DNA of 64,000 bases from Cyclobacterium amurskyense (GTDB lineage: Bacteria > Bacteroidota > Bacteroidia > Cytophagales > Cyclobacteriaceae). How positions within the stretch are numbered: position 1 is the first letter of the stretch; each line of letters opens with the position of its first letter. The stretch covers positions 1,798,001 through 1,862,000 of the forward strand of contig NZ_CP012040.1 in the NCBI RefSeq assembly GCF_001050135.1, read 5' to 3'. Positions 26,309-34,015 of the stretch are shown piece after piece. The notes below the pieces were generated by a model. The model was given only the letters and a program-made list of their open reading frames with translations. It did not search any database and had not been told where the DNA came from. The translations under genes and the position numbers were made by a program.

Positions 26309-27085
26309 ATGAATAAAACCAATACGGAAGCTGCTCCAGTAGCCTTAGTTACAGGAGCCGGTGTAGGAATAGGCTTTGAAATCGTTTTTTTGCTGGCTTC
26401 CAAAGGTTATAAGGTCATGTTGAATGACTTGGATGAAGCCGTCACTACAAAAGCCTGTGAAAAGATAAACGCCACTTTTCCCCAGTCCTGTAAAGGAATT
26501 TCCGGAGATGTTTCGGACATCCATTTTATCGAACAAATGGTGCAACACACAGTCGAGGCATTTGGAGCCATAGACGTGGCCGTGGCCAATGCAGGCATCA
26601 CTGTTTTTGGGGATTTCCTCACTTACAAGGAAGCGGATTTCCATAAAGTAATGCAACTGAATCTGGCAGGCAGCTTTTTTCTAGCCCAGCAGGTATCCCT
26701 GCAAATGATCAAACAGGAGACAGGAGGCAGTCTGCTTTTTATGTCCTCAGTCACCGGCCACCAGGCCCATAAAAATTTAGCTGCCTATGGCATGAGCAAA
26801 GCTGCTTTAGAAATGCTGGCCAAAACCCTGGTCGTAGAGCTTTCCCCCTATAAAATCAATGTAAATGCAGTGGCTCCTGGCGCCACCATGACGGAACGTA
26901 CCGCTTCGGAAGAAGGCTATGAAAAGACCTGGTCAGAAATAACCCCCATGGGAAGGCCTGCCTATCCCAGAGACATTGCCGAGGCCGTGACCTTTCTGGT
27001 CTCCCCAGCCGCAAGGCACATCACAGGCCAGAGCTTGGTCATAGATGGAGGATGGACTTCTACCAGTCCTTCGCCTTATCGGTAG
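26309..27085 (+). CDS. SDR-family oxidoreductase
   Basis: The 258-residue classical short-chain dehydrogenase has the cofactor motif TGAGVGIG at residues 16-23, NAGI near 92, the catalytic Ser in SSVTGH and the YGMSKAA triad segment near 153, and the PG..MTER turn typical of FabG-like enzymes. An Asp at the end of the second strand (LNDLDE) favours NAD over NADP. Next to a sugar-acid dehydratase it is likely to oxidise a sugar or reduce a keto acid in the same route. It ends IDGGWTSTSPSPYR, the standard SDR end plus a short tail. Confidence 0.85.
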   Translation: MNKTNTEAAPVALVTGAGVGIGFEIVFLLASKGYKVMLNDLDEAVTTKACEKINATFPQSCKGISGDVSDIHFIEQMVQHTVEAFGAIDVAVANAGITVFGDFLTYKEADFHKVMQLNLAGSFFLAQQVSLQMIKQETGGSLLFMSSVTGHQAHKNLAAYGMSKAALEMLAKTLVVELSPYKINVNAVAPGATMTERTASEEGYEKTWSEITPMGRPAYPRDIAEAVTFLVSPAARHITGQSLVIDGGWTSTSPSPYR

Positions 27086-27103
27086 GGGATCGGTAATAAA
27101 TTC

Positions 27104-27136
27104 AAACCTATAAGGTTTTAAAAACCTTATAGGTTT
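27104..27136. repeat. 33-bp palindrome with TTTAAA core before the RAYT gene
   Basis: AAACCTATAAGGTTTT and AAAACCTTATAGGTTT pair almost end to end. It is the same kind of palindrome as those at 12369-12405 and 55735-55770. It lies 17 bases in front of the RAYT-type transposase gene, as REP sequences often flank such genes. Confidence 0.65.
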
Positions 27137-27153
27137 ATTAAAATGTAACAACT

Positions 27154-27753
27154 ATGAAAGGGCTAGTAAAATTTGAACCGAGTAGCTACTATCATGTGAT
27201 AAACCATGCGGTAGGTAGCGAAAACCTTTTCAGATGTGATGAAAACTACCGGTATTTTCTAAGAAAATATGCGCAGTATATGCCTTCGGTGTGCAGTACC
27301 TTCTGCTATTGCCTTATGCCCAATCACATTCTTTTTTTAATCAGAACAATCGATGAAGAAGCTGCTCTAAAACATCCAAAATTCAAGAATGATTATCATA
27401 AGCTGGTCATGCAGGAATTGAGCAATCTATTAAATGCCTATGCAAAAGCTTACAATAAAAAATACGAGCGTAAAGGTGGGCTTTGGATAGATTATACGAA
27501 GCGATTTAAAATTGAATCAGACAGTTACCTTACTTCGGTTATAAATTACATTCACCAAAACCCTGTAAAACACACATTTACAAAAGATTTACGAGATTGG
27601 AGTTACAGTTCTTACTGGTCTCATCTTTCAGAAAAACCATCATTGCTCGCAAGAAAGGAAGTAATAAGTTGGTTTGGGGGAGCAAAAGAATTTGCTGATT
27701 TTCATACCTCAAACAACGTAGGACTTTTAGAAGAATGGGAATTGTTTAATTAG
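27154..27753 (+). CDS. RAYT-like Y1 transposase with altered HUH motif
   Basis: The 199-residue protein resembles REP-associated tyrosine transposases of the IS200 fold. The start KFEPSSYYHVINHAVGSENLF, the motif CLMPNHILFLIR and the C-terminal VINYIHQNPVKH with the presumed catalytic Tyr are all family features. In active enzymes the middle motif is HUH (MPNHxH); here the second His is Leu (NHILF), which should weaken metal binding. The protein is full length otherwise and has no frameshift. A palindrome lies directly upstream. It may be a domesticated or dead enzyme, or bind DNA without cutting. Neighbours are an SDR gene and a DUF1826 gene, with no cargo. Confidence 0.85.
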   Translation: MKGLVKFEPSSYYHVINHAVGSENLFRCDENYRYFLRKYAQYMPSVCSTFCYCLMPNHILFLIRTIDEEAALKHPKFKNDYHKLVMQELSNLLNAYAKAYNKKYERKGGLWIDYTKRFKIESDSYLTSVINYIHQNPVKHTFTKDLRDWSYSSYWSHLSEKPSLLARKEVISWFGGAKEFADFHTSNNVGLLEEWELFN

Positions 27754-27827
27754 GTGAAGAAAAGTATAAGTGCAATTTGTGAGAACAATTACTAAGCAAA
27801 CTAGTGCATAGTGCAACCTTGTCCTAT

Positions 27828-27847
27828 ACCTTCGACAGCCTCAGGGT
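27828..27847. repeat. Diverged TTCGACAGGCTCAG unit
   Basis: ACCTTCGACAGCCTCAGGGT matches the repeat at 8982-9290 with one base changed in the core. It is intergenic, between the RAYT and DUF1826 genes. Confidence 0.5.
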
Positions 27848-28005
27848 ACGAGAACGCCAACGAATTATTGACAGCATTTTGAGAATTAGTCTTACTTGGG
27901 CAGAATGGTAGGAAGAAGAGCATGATTTGAAAAATAAATTCCCGAAATTTGGAAGGTGATACTACTTTTTTCAAAGAATCAAGATTTAGTCTTTTACTAC
28001 CTGTT

Positions 28006-28704
28006 ATGATCAATTTATCTTCTGTTGAACAGCAAATTCAATACGTGACTAATTTTCAAGATTTTCTTTCCACGCCTTTTCATGGAAATAGCAATGCGAT
28101 TTGTTGGACACGTAAGCTTATGGGGGGTTTTTCTGAGATTGTTAATCAGGTCTCACTTAATGAAAACATGGCCGAACTTCATCTTGATGAGCTTCTTGAA
28201 CTTCAGTTGACTGGACAAGGGCAGCTTGCGCGTGAAATTCTTCTAGATGATTTGAAGGTTTTGAAAGCACATGGTGCCTCTCCCACACTTAATGTGATTC
28301 AGTCCTATGAAAGGGATGATAGTTACCCGTTTTTTCCCACCGATGTTTATTCCTTTCATGTAGATCGCGCGCCTATACCTGTCGACACTTTTTTATGTAC
28401 TTACTATGGGGAGACAAGTGAAATATTGCCCAATTCACAAGCCGAACAAAAAGTGCTTGTTCCCGAAATACGGGAGGAACTTAAAAAATTACATGATGGC
28501 GCAGCGGGTTATTTTGAATCCTTTTTGAGTGAACAGTTCTTTGACCTTCACTACCTAGCCAAAGCCAATGCACAACCAATAAGCTTAGGCCTAGGGCATT
28601 TATGCAGGTTGGCCACAGATCACCCTAATAGTAAAGTTCCCCCTTGTATTCATCGTGCCCCACAGGAAAAAAATGGACAGAAAAGGTTATTATTAATCTG
28701 TTAA
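28006..28704 (+). CDS. DUF1826-family protein (tentative)
   Basis: The 232-residue soluble protein has patterns I associate with DUF1826: DVYSFHVDRAPIPVDTFLCTYYGETSE in the middle and a C-terminal CIHRAP. In some bacteria such genes are under zinc control next to metallochaperones, but nothing of that kind is next to it here. The conserved His and Cys positions (FHVDRAP, CIHRAP) could bind a metal, which is an inference. ATG at 28006 starts MINLSSVEQQ; the frame is open to 27949. It is a lone gene in an accessory stretch. Confidence 0.55.
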   Translation: MINLSSVEQQIQYVTNFQDFLSTPFHGNSNAICWTRKLMGGFSEIVNQVSLNENMAELHLDELLELQLTGQGQLAREILLDDLKVLKAHGASPTLNVIQSYERDDSYPFFPTDVYSFHVDRAPIPVDTFLCTYYGETSEILPNSQAEQKVLVPEIREELKKLHDGAAGYFESFLSEQFFDLHYLAKANAQPISLGLGHLCRLATDHPNSKVPPCIHRAPQEKNGQKRLLLIC

Positions 28705-28755
28705 ATAAAGCCTGAAGGGAACCTGAAGAATGCTGTGTCAGCCAATCAAACCCCT

Positions 28756-28862
28756 TTGACAGGCTCAGGGGCCTCTTTAATGAATTATTAATAGGGTAAT
28801 CGGTATCAGGATACAGTATTTTTAATCCTAATCTTTAAAAATATAGTTTCCAGACTAGATTT
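28756..28862. repeat. Dispersed repeat of about 110 bp, copy A
   Basis: Starts with TTTGACAGGCTCAGGGG and continues through TTTAATGAATTAT, ATCAGGATAC, CTTTAAAAAT and ACTAGAT. The same order of segments is found at 31507-31622. The two copies flank the 2.6-kb block with the lipoprotein gene, toxin relic and antitoxin gene. Confidence 0.6.
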
Positions 28863-28914
28863 ATTATTCTAAATCATTAATTTGAAAGGGAATAACAAAG
28901 CAAAGGAGCCGGGT

Positions 28915-28976
28915 ACATAGTTGATATATACGCAATTCCCCAGCTAAACCTGTATATATACAATTGTTGGCAAAAA
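28915..28976 (+). other. attI-like site, second occurrence
   Basis: GATATATACGCAATTCC, a short spacer and GTATATATACAATTGTTGG. It aligns with the minus strand of 8109-8165 at most positions and, like it, runs directly into the start of a small secreted-protein unit. Its arms TATATAC and GTATATA can pair. It may be a second integration site for cassettes. Confidence 0.4.
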
Positions 28977-28984
28977 GCTGAAAA

Positions 28985-29527
28985 ATGAGAATACCAATTA
29001 TAATTTCCGTTCTGATTTTATGCCTTTCGTCTTGTAAAGAAAAGACGGAAAAACTATCTGAACCGAATAAAGAAAAAACAGAATTAAGAGTTGAACTAAC
29101 TGAAAAAGTTGATTTGACAAAAGTTCCTGATTCCTTAGAATTGATAGCTAACAAAAGCCTGACTGGAGATTTTAACGGAGATAATAAAACGGACTTTGCT
29201 TCAATCGTTAAAAATAAAAATAACCAAAAAATAGGTGTTTTAATAATTCATAATTCCGAAAACCAAGAAAGCTTCGTTTTTGGAGCCGGTCAAGAAATTG
29301 ACAATATGACCGACTTGAATTGGATTGAAATATTCAAAATCATTCCGAAAGGAGAAATTGTCGCCCCCGAATTAGTAGACGAAGAAACGGGAGATTTACT
29401 AGGACCAGACGATTCTCAAAATTTCAAACTAATCGGAAATGGAATTTATATGAGCGTGACGGAAACGCATGGTGGCGGAATTATATTCTGGAATGGAAAA
29501 GAATATAAATGGTATCATATCGAATAA
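28985..29527 (+). CDS. Hypothetical lipoprotein, possible isolated cassette gene
   Basis: The 180-residue protein has a lipoprotein signal (LILCLSSC) and a segment LTGDFNGDNKTDFASIV like an FG-GAP or calcium-binding repeat (DxNxDxxxD). The rest is acidic and ends in THGGGIIFWNGKEYKWYH. No family beyond that is recognised. It stands behind a site like the head of the cassette array, and its 3' flank has GCCAGTTGCC where a complementary cassette box would be expected, but the match to the cassette start GTTGGC is imperfect. It may be an isolated or decayed cassette. Confidence 0.6.
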   Translation: MRIPIIISVLILCLSSCKEKTEKLSEPNKEKTELRVELTEKVDLTKVPDSLELIANKSLTGDFNGDNKTDFASIVKNKNNQKIGVLIIHNSENQESFVFGAGQEIDNMTDLNWIEIFKIIPKGEIVAPELVDEETGDLLGPDDSQNFKLIGNGIYMSVTETHGGGIIFWNGKEYKWYHIE

Positions 29528-30020
29528 AAAGCCAGTTGCCAGTCGAGTAGCCCGACCTGAGCCAAATGACTTAGGTTGAGGCTCTCACACAGTTGACCGG
29601 GAGTCTCGTGCCTGCCCTGCATTCCGGTTCTTCACACAAATGATCCAAAAAGATCATTTTTTACGCTCAGTCCCAGTTCACCGGATTGTAGGTTGTGATT
29701 TGAGGTAATAGGAAAGCATGGATTCATAACCTTTTCTTCTTAGGCGAGACAATGTGATAGTAGTAATCAGAATCGGACTCTGAGCTACCGCCCATCCCCC
29801 TTATCTACCCTCCCGCCATCTGGCCCCTCACTAAAATGACCTAAAGAGGTCATTTCTTTACGCTCAGTCCTTCCATGCGTAAGCATGGTCTTGGTCCACT
29901 CCCAATCTGATCAGGTTTTTATACTTCCAATCGGGCTTTTTCTCACGGTTGACCGATACCAGACACTTTGAAATCTCAAGAGAATAGTTTATTTTTGTAT
30001 CCATTAGGATACAAAAATTC
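29528..30020. other. Gene-free stretch with two related hairpins
   Basis: No gene is recognised. Two similar units occur about 195 bases apart (29638-29674 and 29833-29870): a short hairpin (AATGATC...GATCATT; AATGACC...GGTCATT) followed by TTTACGCTCAGTCC. The stretch is richer in G+C than its surroundings and may be the rest of a mobile element. Confidence 0.45.
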
Positions 30021-30204
30021 ATGATCAGAACAGAAAAAACAGCTGAATTCGATAAATGGATTAGAAAGCTCAAGGATATTCGAGCTAAAGCAAAAATTCT
30101 ATTCAGGATTCAGAAGTTGGAGACTGATGAACATTTTGACCTGTAGGCGATGGCATTAGCGAAATGCGGATAAATTATGCGAAAGGTTATAGACTCTATT
30201 TTAA

Positions 30205-30392
30205 ACACGAAATATGCAATAGACATTCTATTACGTGCTGAAATCGCTTTAAAACCAGCCACTTCGTTGCTGTTTTCAATTTCACCATAGCGGTGCTATG
30301 CTAAAATCTCCAAACAGCCTGATTTTCTTGCGATTGCAACACTTCCCGTAAACACGGGACAGGCTATCACGAATTCTATTACATAATCCGGG
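30205..30392. mobile_element. MITE-like element, copy 1 (in the toxin gene)
   Basis: Ends ACACGAAATATG and CATAATCCGGG are inverted repeats with few mismatches; TTAA flanks both sides (30201-30204 and 30393-30396). It holds a CATAGCGGTGCTATG hairpin and no gene. A second full copy is at 43690-43857 and a fragment at 35175-35226. This copy has the 23-bp hairpin mini-element at 30345-30367, which the other full copy lacks. Confidence 0.75.
30345..30367 (+). repeat. 23-bp hairpin mini-element inside the MITE
   Basis: CCCGT, loop, ACGGG and then ACAGGCTAT. It is missing at the same point of the MITE copy at 43690-43857 (…CACTCTTAACGAATCC…), so it is an insertion there or a clean loss here. A matching unit lies in the group II intron at 475-499. 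Confidence 0.55.
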
Positions 30393-30497
30393 TTAAAGAG
30401 AAGGAAGATAAGATCATCATACTATTAATCGGTGGTGAGAAATCAAGTCAACAGAAGGACATTAAGAAGGCACAAGAAATCTGGAATAAACTAAAGA

Positions 30498-30788
30498 ATG
30501 AGTAACATGACAATAACAAAATTTGACATTGCAGACTATCTCGACAACGAAGAAATGATTGCAGAGTATCTTAACACTGTTCTCGAAGACGGGGACAGCT
30601 CTGACCTTATTGTAGCTATCGGACACATCGCGAAAGCTATCGGAATGACAAAAATCGCTGAGAAAACGGGAATGAGCAGGCCGAGTCTGTACAAGGCTTT
30701 AGCCGACGGGGCCAAACCTCAATTCGAGACCATCATGAAAGTTTTAAAAGCGGTCGGTGGACAGATAAACATAAAACCATCCAGTTAA
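30498..30788 (+). CDS. HigA/HI1420-type antitoxin
   Basis: The 96-residue protein matches the putative addiction-module antidote family: N-terminal TKFDIADYLDNEEMIAEYL and a helix-turn-helix at about residues 52-75 (MTKIAEKTGMSRPSLYKAL). It would bind its operator and neutralise the cognate HigB toxin. The first ATG (30498) overlaps the toxin stop; ATG at 30507 (MTITKFD) is equally possible. As the toxin gene in front is destroyed, this is an orphan antitoxin that could still repress or neutralise other systems. Confidence 0.85.
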   Translation: MSNMTITKFDIADYLDNEEMIAEYLNTVLEDGDSSDLIVAIGHIAKAIGMTKIAEKTGMSRPSLYKALADGAKPQFETIMKVLKAVGGQINIKPSS

Positions 30789-30854
30789 AAAAGAAGAAAT
30801 ACCACACCACAACATCTCTTATACTACAAACCCTGAGCGTTCCAGACGATTAAA

Positions 30855-31280
30855 ATGGATTTTGAAAAAGAAATACAAAGTTTGATAAGCGGATACTCAA
30901 ATCCAATAGGCATTGAAAGGTTACGCTTAAACATCCTTCAAGAAATAAAATCTTATTATAAAGACAATGGCTACCCTAAGGAACTGTCAATACATAAGTT
31001 ATCCTTAATACCAAGTTTATTTCAAGAAGCGAACTATGACAATATTGTGTGGAGTAGTCAAAATGGGGAATTAGGACATTTGAACATTCTATTTCAGCTT
31101 GATTGTATGTTTCATAATAGTGGGAAATCACGAGAGAAGCTTTCCGAAAAAGATTTTTTTAAATATGTTGACTTTTCATCTCAAGCAATAAATAGCTTAA
31201 AGAATAAAAATAAACAACCTACAACTATAGCTTCCCCCAATAAGCGGGTCATACATAAATTGAAAACTTGGTTCTCCTAA
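30855..31280 (+). CDS. Hypothetical protein, 141 residues
   Basis: Not recognised. The protein is soluble and mostly helical with no signal peptide (IERLRLNILQEIKSYYKDNG, then a middle part GELGHLNILFQLDCMFHNSGKS and a basic tail KRVIHKLKTWF). It lies 66 bases after the orphan antitoxin gene on the same strand. Its low G+C fits the accessory stretch around it. Coding seems likely from the clean frame and the AT-rich leader before the ATG, but no function can be proposed. Confidence 0.5.
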   Translation: MDFEKEIQSLISGYSNPIGIERLRLNILQEIKSYYKDNGYPKELSIHKLSLIPSLFQEANYDNIVWSSQNGELGHLNILFQLDCMFHNSGKSREKLSEKDFFKYVDFSSQAINSLKNKNKQPTTIASPNKRVIHKLKTWFS

Positions 31281-31737
31281 CAAGTTCGCAGAAACATTTA
31301 TTTGGCTTTTAATGAATAAAAAAACTAGGAGTAAAAGCAAATTTCGAATAATGTCAATCAAATCTTATCTTTTACAGAAGGGATGAAAATAACATTGTGC
31401 AAATTGTCAGAATTATTCATCAAGGAATGGATATTAAACACCGACAGAAATAAAAAATCGCACACAATAACTAAACACTCTGATAGCTATCCCTTCGACA
31501 CCCCTCGACAGGCTCAGGGACCGTGCTCAGGGTCCACTTTAATGAATTATAATAAGGGTGATGGGGATCAGGATACTGTTTTTTTAACCCTAACCTTTAA
31601 AAATGTAGTTCCTGCACTAGATCTTTTGTCCAAAATCCTTATTTTGACATGTAGAAATAAGCGCTAAGCCTCTGCTAAGTAAGTCCTATGCAATTTCATA
31701 GGCATATACCTACAAAACATTTTGGCTAATTAGAAAA
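31281..31737. other. Gene-free stretch with repeat copy
   Basis: No gene is seen. It contains a doubled TTCGACAGGCTCAG-type unit at 31491-31535 and copy B of the 110-bp dispersed repeat. A 94-codon frame across it follows the repeat and is not credible. Confidence 0.5.
31507..31622. repeat. Dispersed repeat of about 110 bp, copy B
   Basis: Begins with TCGACAGGCTCAGGGA and follows the same segment order as copy A at 28756-28862 (TTTAATGAATTAT, GATCAGGATACTGT, CTTTAAAAAT, GCACTAGAT). Copies share about three quarters of positions by eye. Confidence 0.6.
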
Positions 31738-32151
31738 ATGAAATTATTCGGGTTCAATAAAAAAGAAAAAACATTTCGAATAACCAACCCTGATAGAGAA
31801 TGGGTTGAGGATAATTTTAAATGGTTGATTAAGTTTTTTGGGTATCCTAATAGACAAAGTGAGCAAATTATTATTACAGAGAAATTCTTTCCAAATGCCT
31901 TTTCTAATAGGGGGTTATTAATCCAAAACGTTATAATAAAAGACTTGAGCAACTTTCTAGGTCTGCATTCTAGCAAAATCAAATTTGAAATCCATCAAGA
32001 TTTGCGAGATGTTTATAGAATGCCATTTGAAATGTAGGGAAAGCCATTTGAAACAGAAACAGAATTTACAGATGACAATTATACTATCCACATTGCTAAA
32101 ACAATTGCCGATCGACCAAATCGCCTCATTTTTAGCCTGATTAATGTATGA
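31738..32151 (+). pseudogene. Hypothetical gene broken by a TAG stop
   Basis: A 99-codon frame starting MKLFGFNKKEKTFRI ends at TAG (32035-32037), but the same frame stays open for 37 more codons (GKPFETETEFTDDNYTIHIAKTIADRP) before TGA. The ten bases CCATTTGAAA occur on both sides of the stop, which suggests a small duplication made it. The first part has GYPNRQSEQIIITEKFFP, typical of a short cytoplasmic protein I cannot assign. It reads as a recently broken gene, or as two pieces of a degraded longer one. Confidence 0.5.
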
Positions 32152-32167
32152 AATAACAAAAAACTAA

Positions 32168-33301
32168 ATGAAACAAAAAGTCGCAGTAATCGGAGGAGGC
32201 ATAGCGGGACTTACCTTTGCACGTTGTCTTTCTACGAATCAGTATGAAGTCCACATTTTTGAACAAAAACAAGAATTCGGAGAAGTAGGCGCTGCTATCA
32301 GTGTCTTTCCAAACGCTCTATCTGTGATGGATGAAATTGGACTACTTGATCCAATACTGAAAACAAGCGGAAAATTTGAAAATGTCTACCTCAAAACGAA
32401 AAAAGGAAATATCCTTAGTAAGTCTTCACCCAAGAGTGATTATCCTGTCGTTTGTATACACCGAGCCGACTTACACAGAATTTTACTAACCGGCATTAAT
32501 GCTCAACTGCATAAGGGTAAAAGTGTAAAGCAATTAGCGAATTTAGATAATGGTCAGGTGGAAGTGACTTTTGAAAATGGTGAGTGCTCAAATTTTGATG
32601 CAGTAATTGGAGCAGATGGCATACATTCTGTCGTTCGAAAACACATCATCAAGGACGGAGATCCCATATATAGAGGTTACAATGTTTGGCGTGGTGTGGT
32701 TGAAACCAATTTTGACATTGGTTATGCAAGTGAAACCTATGGAGAAGGTCAGCGAGTGGGTATTGTACCTATTAAAGATGGGGTATATGGTTGGTGGGCA
32801 ACTTGCAATGAAGCATTTTTGCAAGATGATATTCCAGAAGGAACAAAAAACAAGCTGAAACGGCTTTTTGGAGATTGGCATCAGCCCATCCCAGAGTTAA
32901 TGGAAAACACGGAAAAAATTTTAAAAAACAGTTTGTCTGATCGAGTGCCGCATAAAGGCTGGACCAAGGGCAATATTACCTTAATCGGAGATGCAGCCCA
33001 TCCAACAACTCCAAACTTAGGGCAAGGAGGATGTATGGCAATCGAAGGAGCATATCTTTTGGCCCAATGCGTAAACAAATATGGACTTTCTCCTAAAGCA
33101 TATGCCCTTTACGAAAAACATCAATTTCCACGATCCAAAGAAATCGTAAATGAGAGTTTGACACTTGGAAAAATAGGGCAAATTTCAAACCCCATCTTAA
33201 TAGCTTTAAGGAACTTTCTTTTCAAAATAACCCCTTCAAGTGTGGCAATGAAAATGATAGCAAAATACTTTTCCTATAGAGTAACCGAATTAAAAATATA
33301 A
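32168..33301 (+). CDS. FAD-dependent monooxygenase (group A)
   Basis: The 377-residue flavoprotein has the three motifs of the class: VIGGGIAGLTFARCL at residues 7-21, the DG motif in VIGADGIHSVVRKH near 145, and the GD motif in LIGDAAHPTTPNLGQGG near 275. It uses NAD(P)H and oxygen to hydroxylate or epoxidise an organic substrate; similarity is to the zeaxanthin-epoxidase and salicylate-hydroxylase-like branch. A Crp-like regulator and an extended-SDR gene follow on the same strand. The substrate is unknown. There is no signal peptide. Confidence 0.85.
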   Translation: MKQKVAVIGGGIAGLTFARCLSTNQYEVHIFEQKQEFGEVGAAISVFPNALSVMDEIGLLDPILKTSGKFENVYLKTKKGNILSKSSPKSDYPVVCIHRADLHRILLTGINAQLHKGKSVKQLANLDNGQVEVTFENGECSNFDAVIGADGIHSVVRKHIIKDGDPIYRGYNVWRGVVETNFDIGYASETYGEGQRVGIVPIKDGVYGWWATCNEAFLQDDIPEGTKNKLKRLFGDWHQPIPELMENTEKILKNSLSDRVPHKGWTKGNITLIGDAAHPTTPNLGQGGCMAIEGAYLLAQCVNKYGLSPKAYALYEKHQFPRSKEIVNESLTLGKIGQISNPILIALRNFLFKITPSSVAMKMIAKYFSYRVTELKI

Positions 33302-33384
33302 AGGCCAGCTGCCAATAAAACCTATAAGCCAAAAACAACTACTTTTGCGTAGGAGCGTTCATTACCATTTGAATAACTATACAA

Positions 33385-33954
33385 ATGAAAAAACTTATAA
33401 ATCATATCAACTCACAATTCTCATTGACTGATAATGATATTGGTTTACTTAAAAAAAGTTTTATTTCAGCCAATGTCCCTGCCCAAACTAAGCTATTAGA
33501 ATCAGGAAAAATTGAACGCTATATTTACTTTTTAAGTAAAGGGATTGTTAAAGGGTATCAAAACATTGATGGTAAATTAGTAATCCAACATTTGGTCTCA
33601 GAACAAGATTTTTTCACATCTTTAGATAGCTTTATGAGTGAAACACCCTCTTTGGATTATTATGAAACGGTTACGGATTGTGAATTGGTAAAAATAGCGA
33701 AACCTGATTTTGATCTGTTACAAGAAAACACCCTTTTTTGGAAGGATTTTGTAAAAACTGTAACCAATGAACACTTGAGCTGTAAATTGGAACGTGTTAA
33801 AGATTTTCAAATATTGACAGCAAAAGAACGTTACCTAAAGTTTGTAAATCAACACCCCAAGCTGGCCTTAAACGTTTCCGTGGACAACATTGCTTCCTTT
33901 TTAGGTATAGAACCCCAGTCTTTAAGTAGAATACGCAAACAAATTGCTTCCTAA
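33385..33954 (+). CDS. Crp/Fnr-family transcription regulator
   Basis: The 189-residue protein has a cyclic-nucleotide-binding jelly-roll fold (about residues 20-130; KLLESGKIERYIYFLSKGIVKGY) and a short C-terminal helix-turn-helix (SVDNIASFLGIEPQSLSRIRKQI). This is the common compact Crp-like type of Bacteroidota, which often controls the genes beside it. It lies between the monooxygenase and epimerase genes with gaps of 83 and 61 bases, so it is probably their local regulator. Ligand unknown. Confidence 0.85.
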   Translation: MKKLINHINSQFSLTDNDIGLLKKSFISANVPAQTKLLESGKIERYIYFLSKGIVKGYQNIDGKLVIQHLVSEQDFFTSLDSFMSETPSLDYYETVTDCELVKIAKPDFDLLQENTLFWKDFVKTVTNEHLSCKLERVKDFQILTAKERYLKFVNQHPKLALNVSVDNIASFLGIEPQSLSRIRKQIAS

Positions 33955-34015
33955 CAAATGTTATTTTTGGTTTACTAAAAGACATCGAAATTTGCTCAAA
34001 CATAAAACATAAAAG

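Larger units (their letters stand above)
30021..30505 (+). pseudogene. HigB-type toxin gene, frameshifted and split by a MITE
   Basis: The N-terminal MIRTEKTAEFDKWIRKLKDI and, in later frames, GDGISEMRINYAKGYRLYFK and KEKEDKIIILLIGGEKSSQQ together match a HigB/RelE-like toxin of the phage Gp49 type. A frameshift lies near 30139, after DEHF, and a 188-bp MITE-like element is inserted at 30205-30392 between YFK and EKEDK. Removing the element rejoins the frame exactly. No functional toxin can be made. The C-terminal part overlaps the start of the intact antitoxin gene, the usual order for this module. Confidence 0.8.

Noticed and set aside
29700..29830. tRNA-like or structured RNA stretch (GGGCGGTAGCTCAGAGTCCGA on the minus strand)
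   Set aside because: D-arm-like bases appear but there is no T-loop GTTC or acceptor pairing; not a tRNA.
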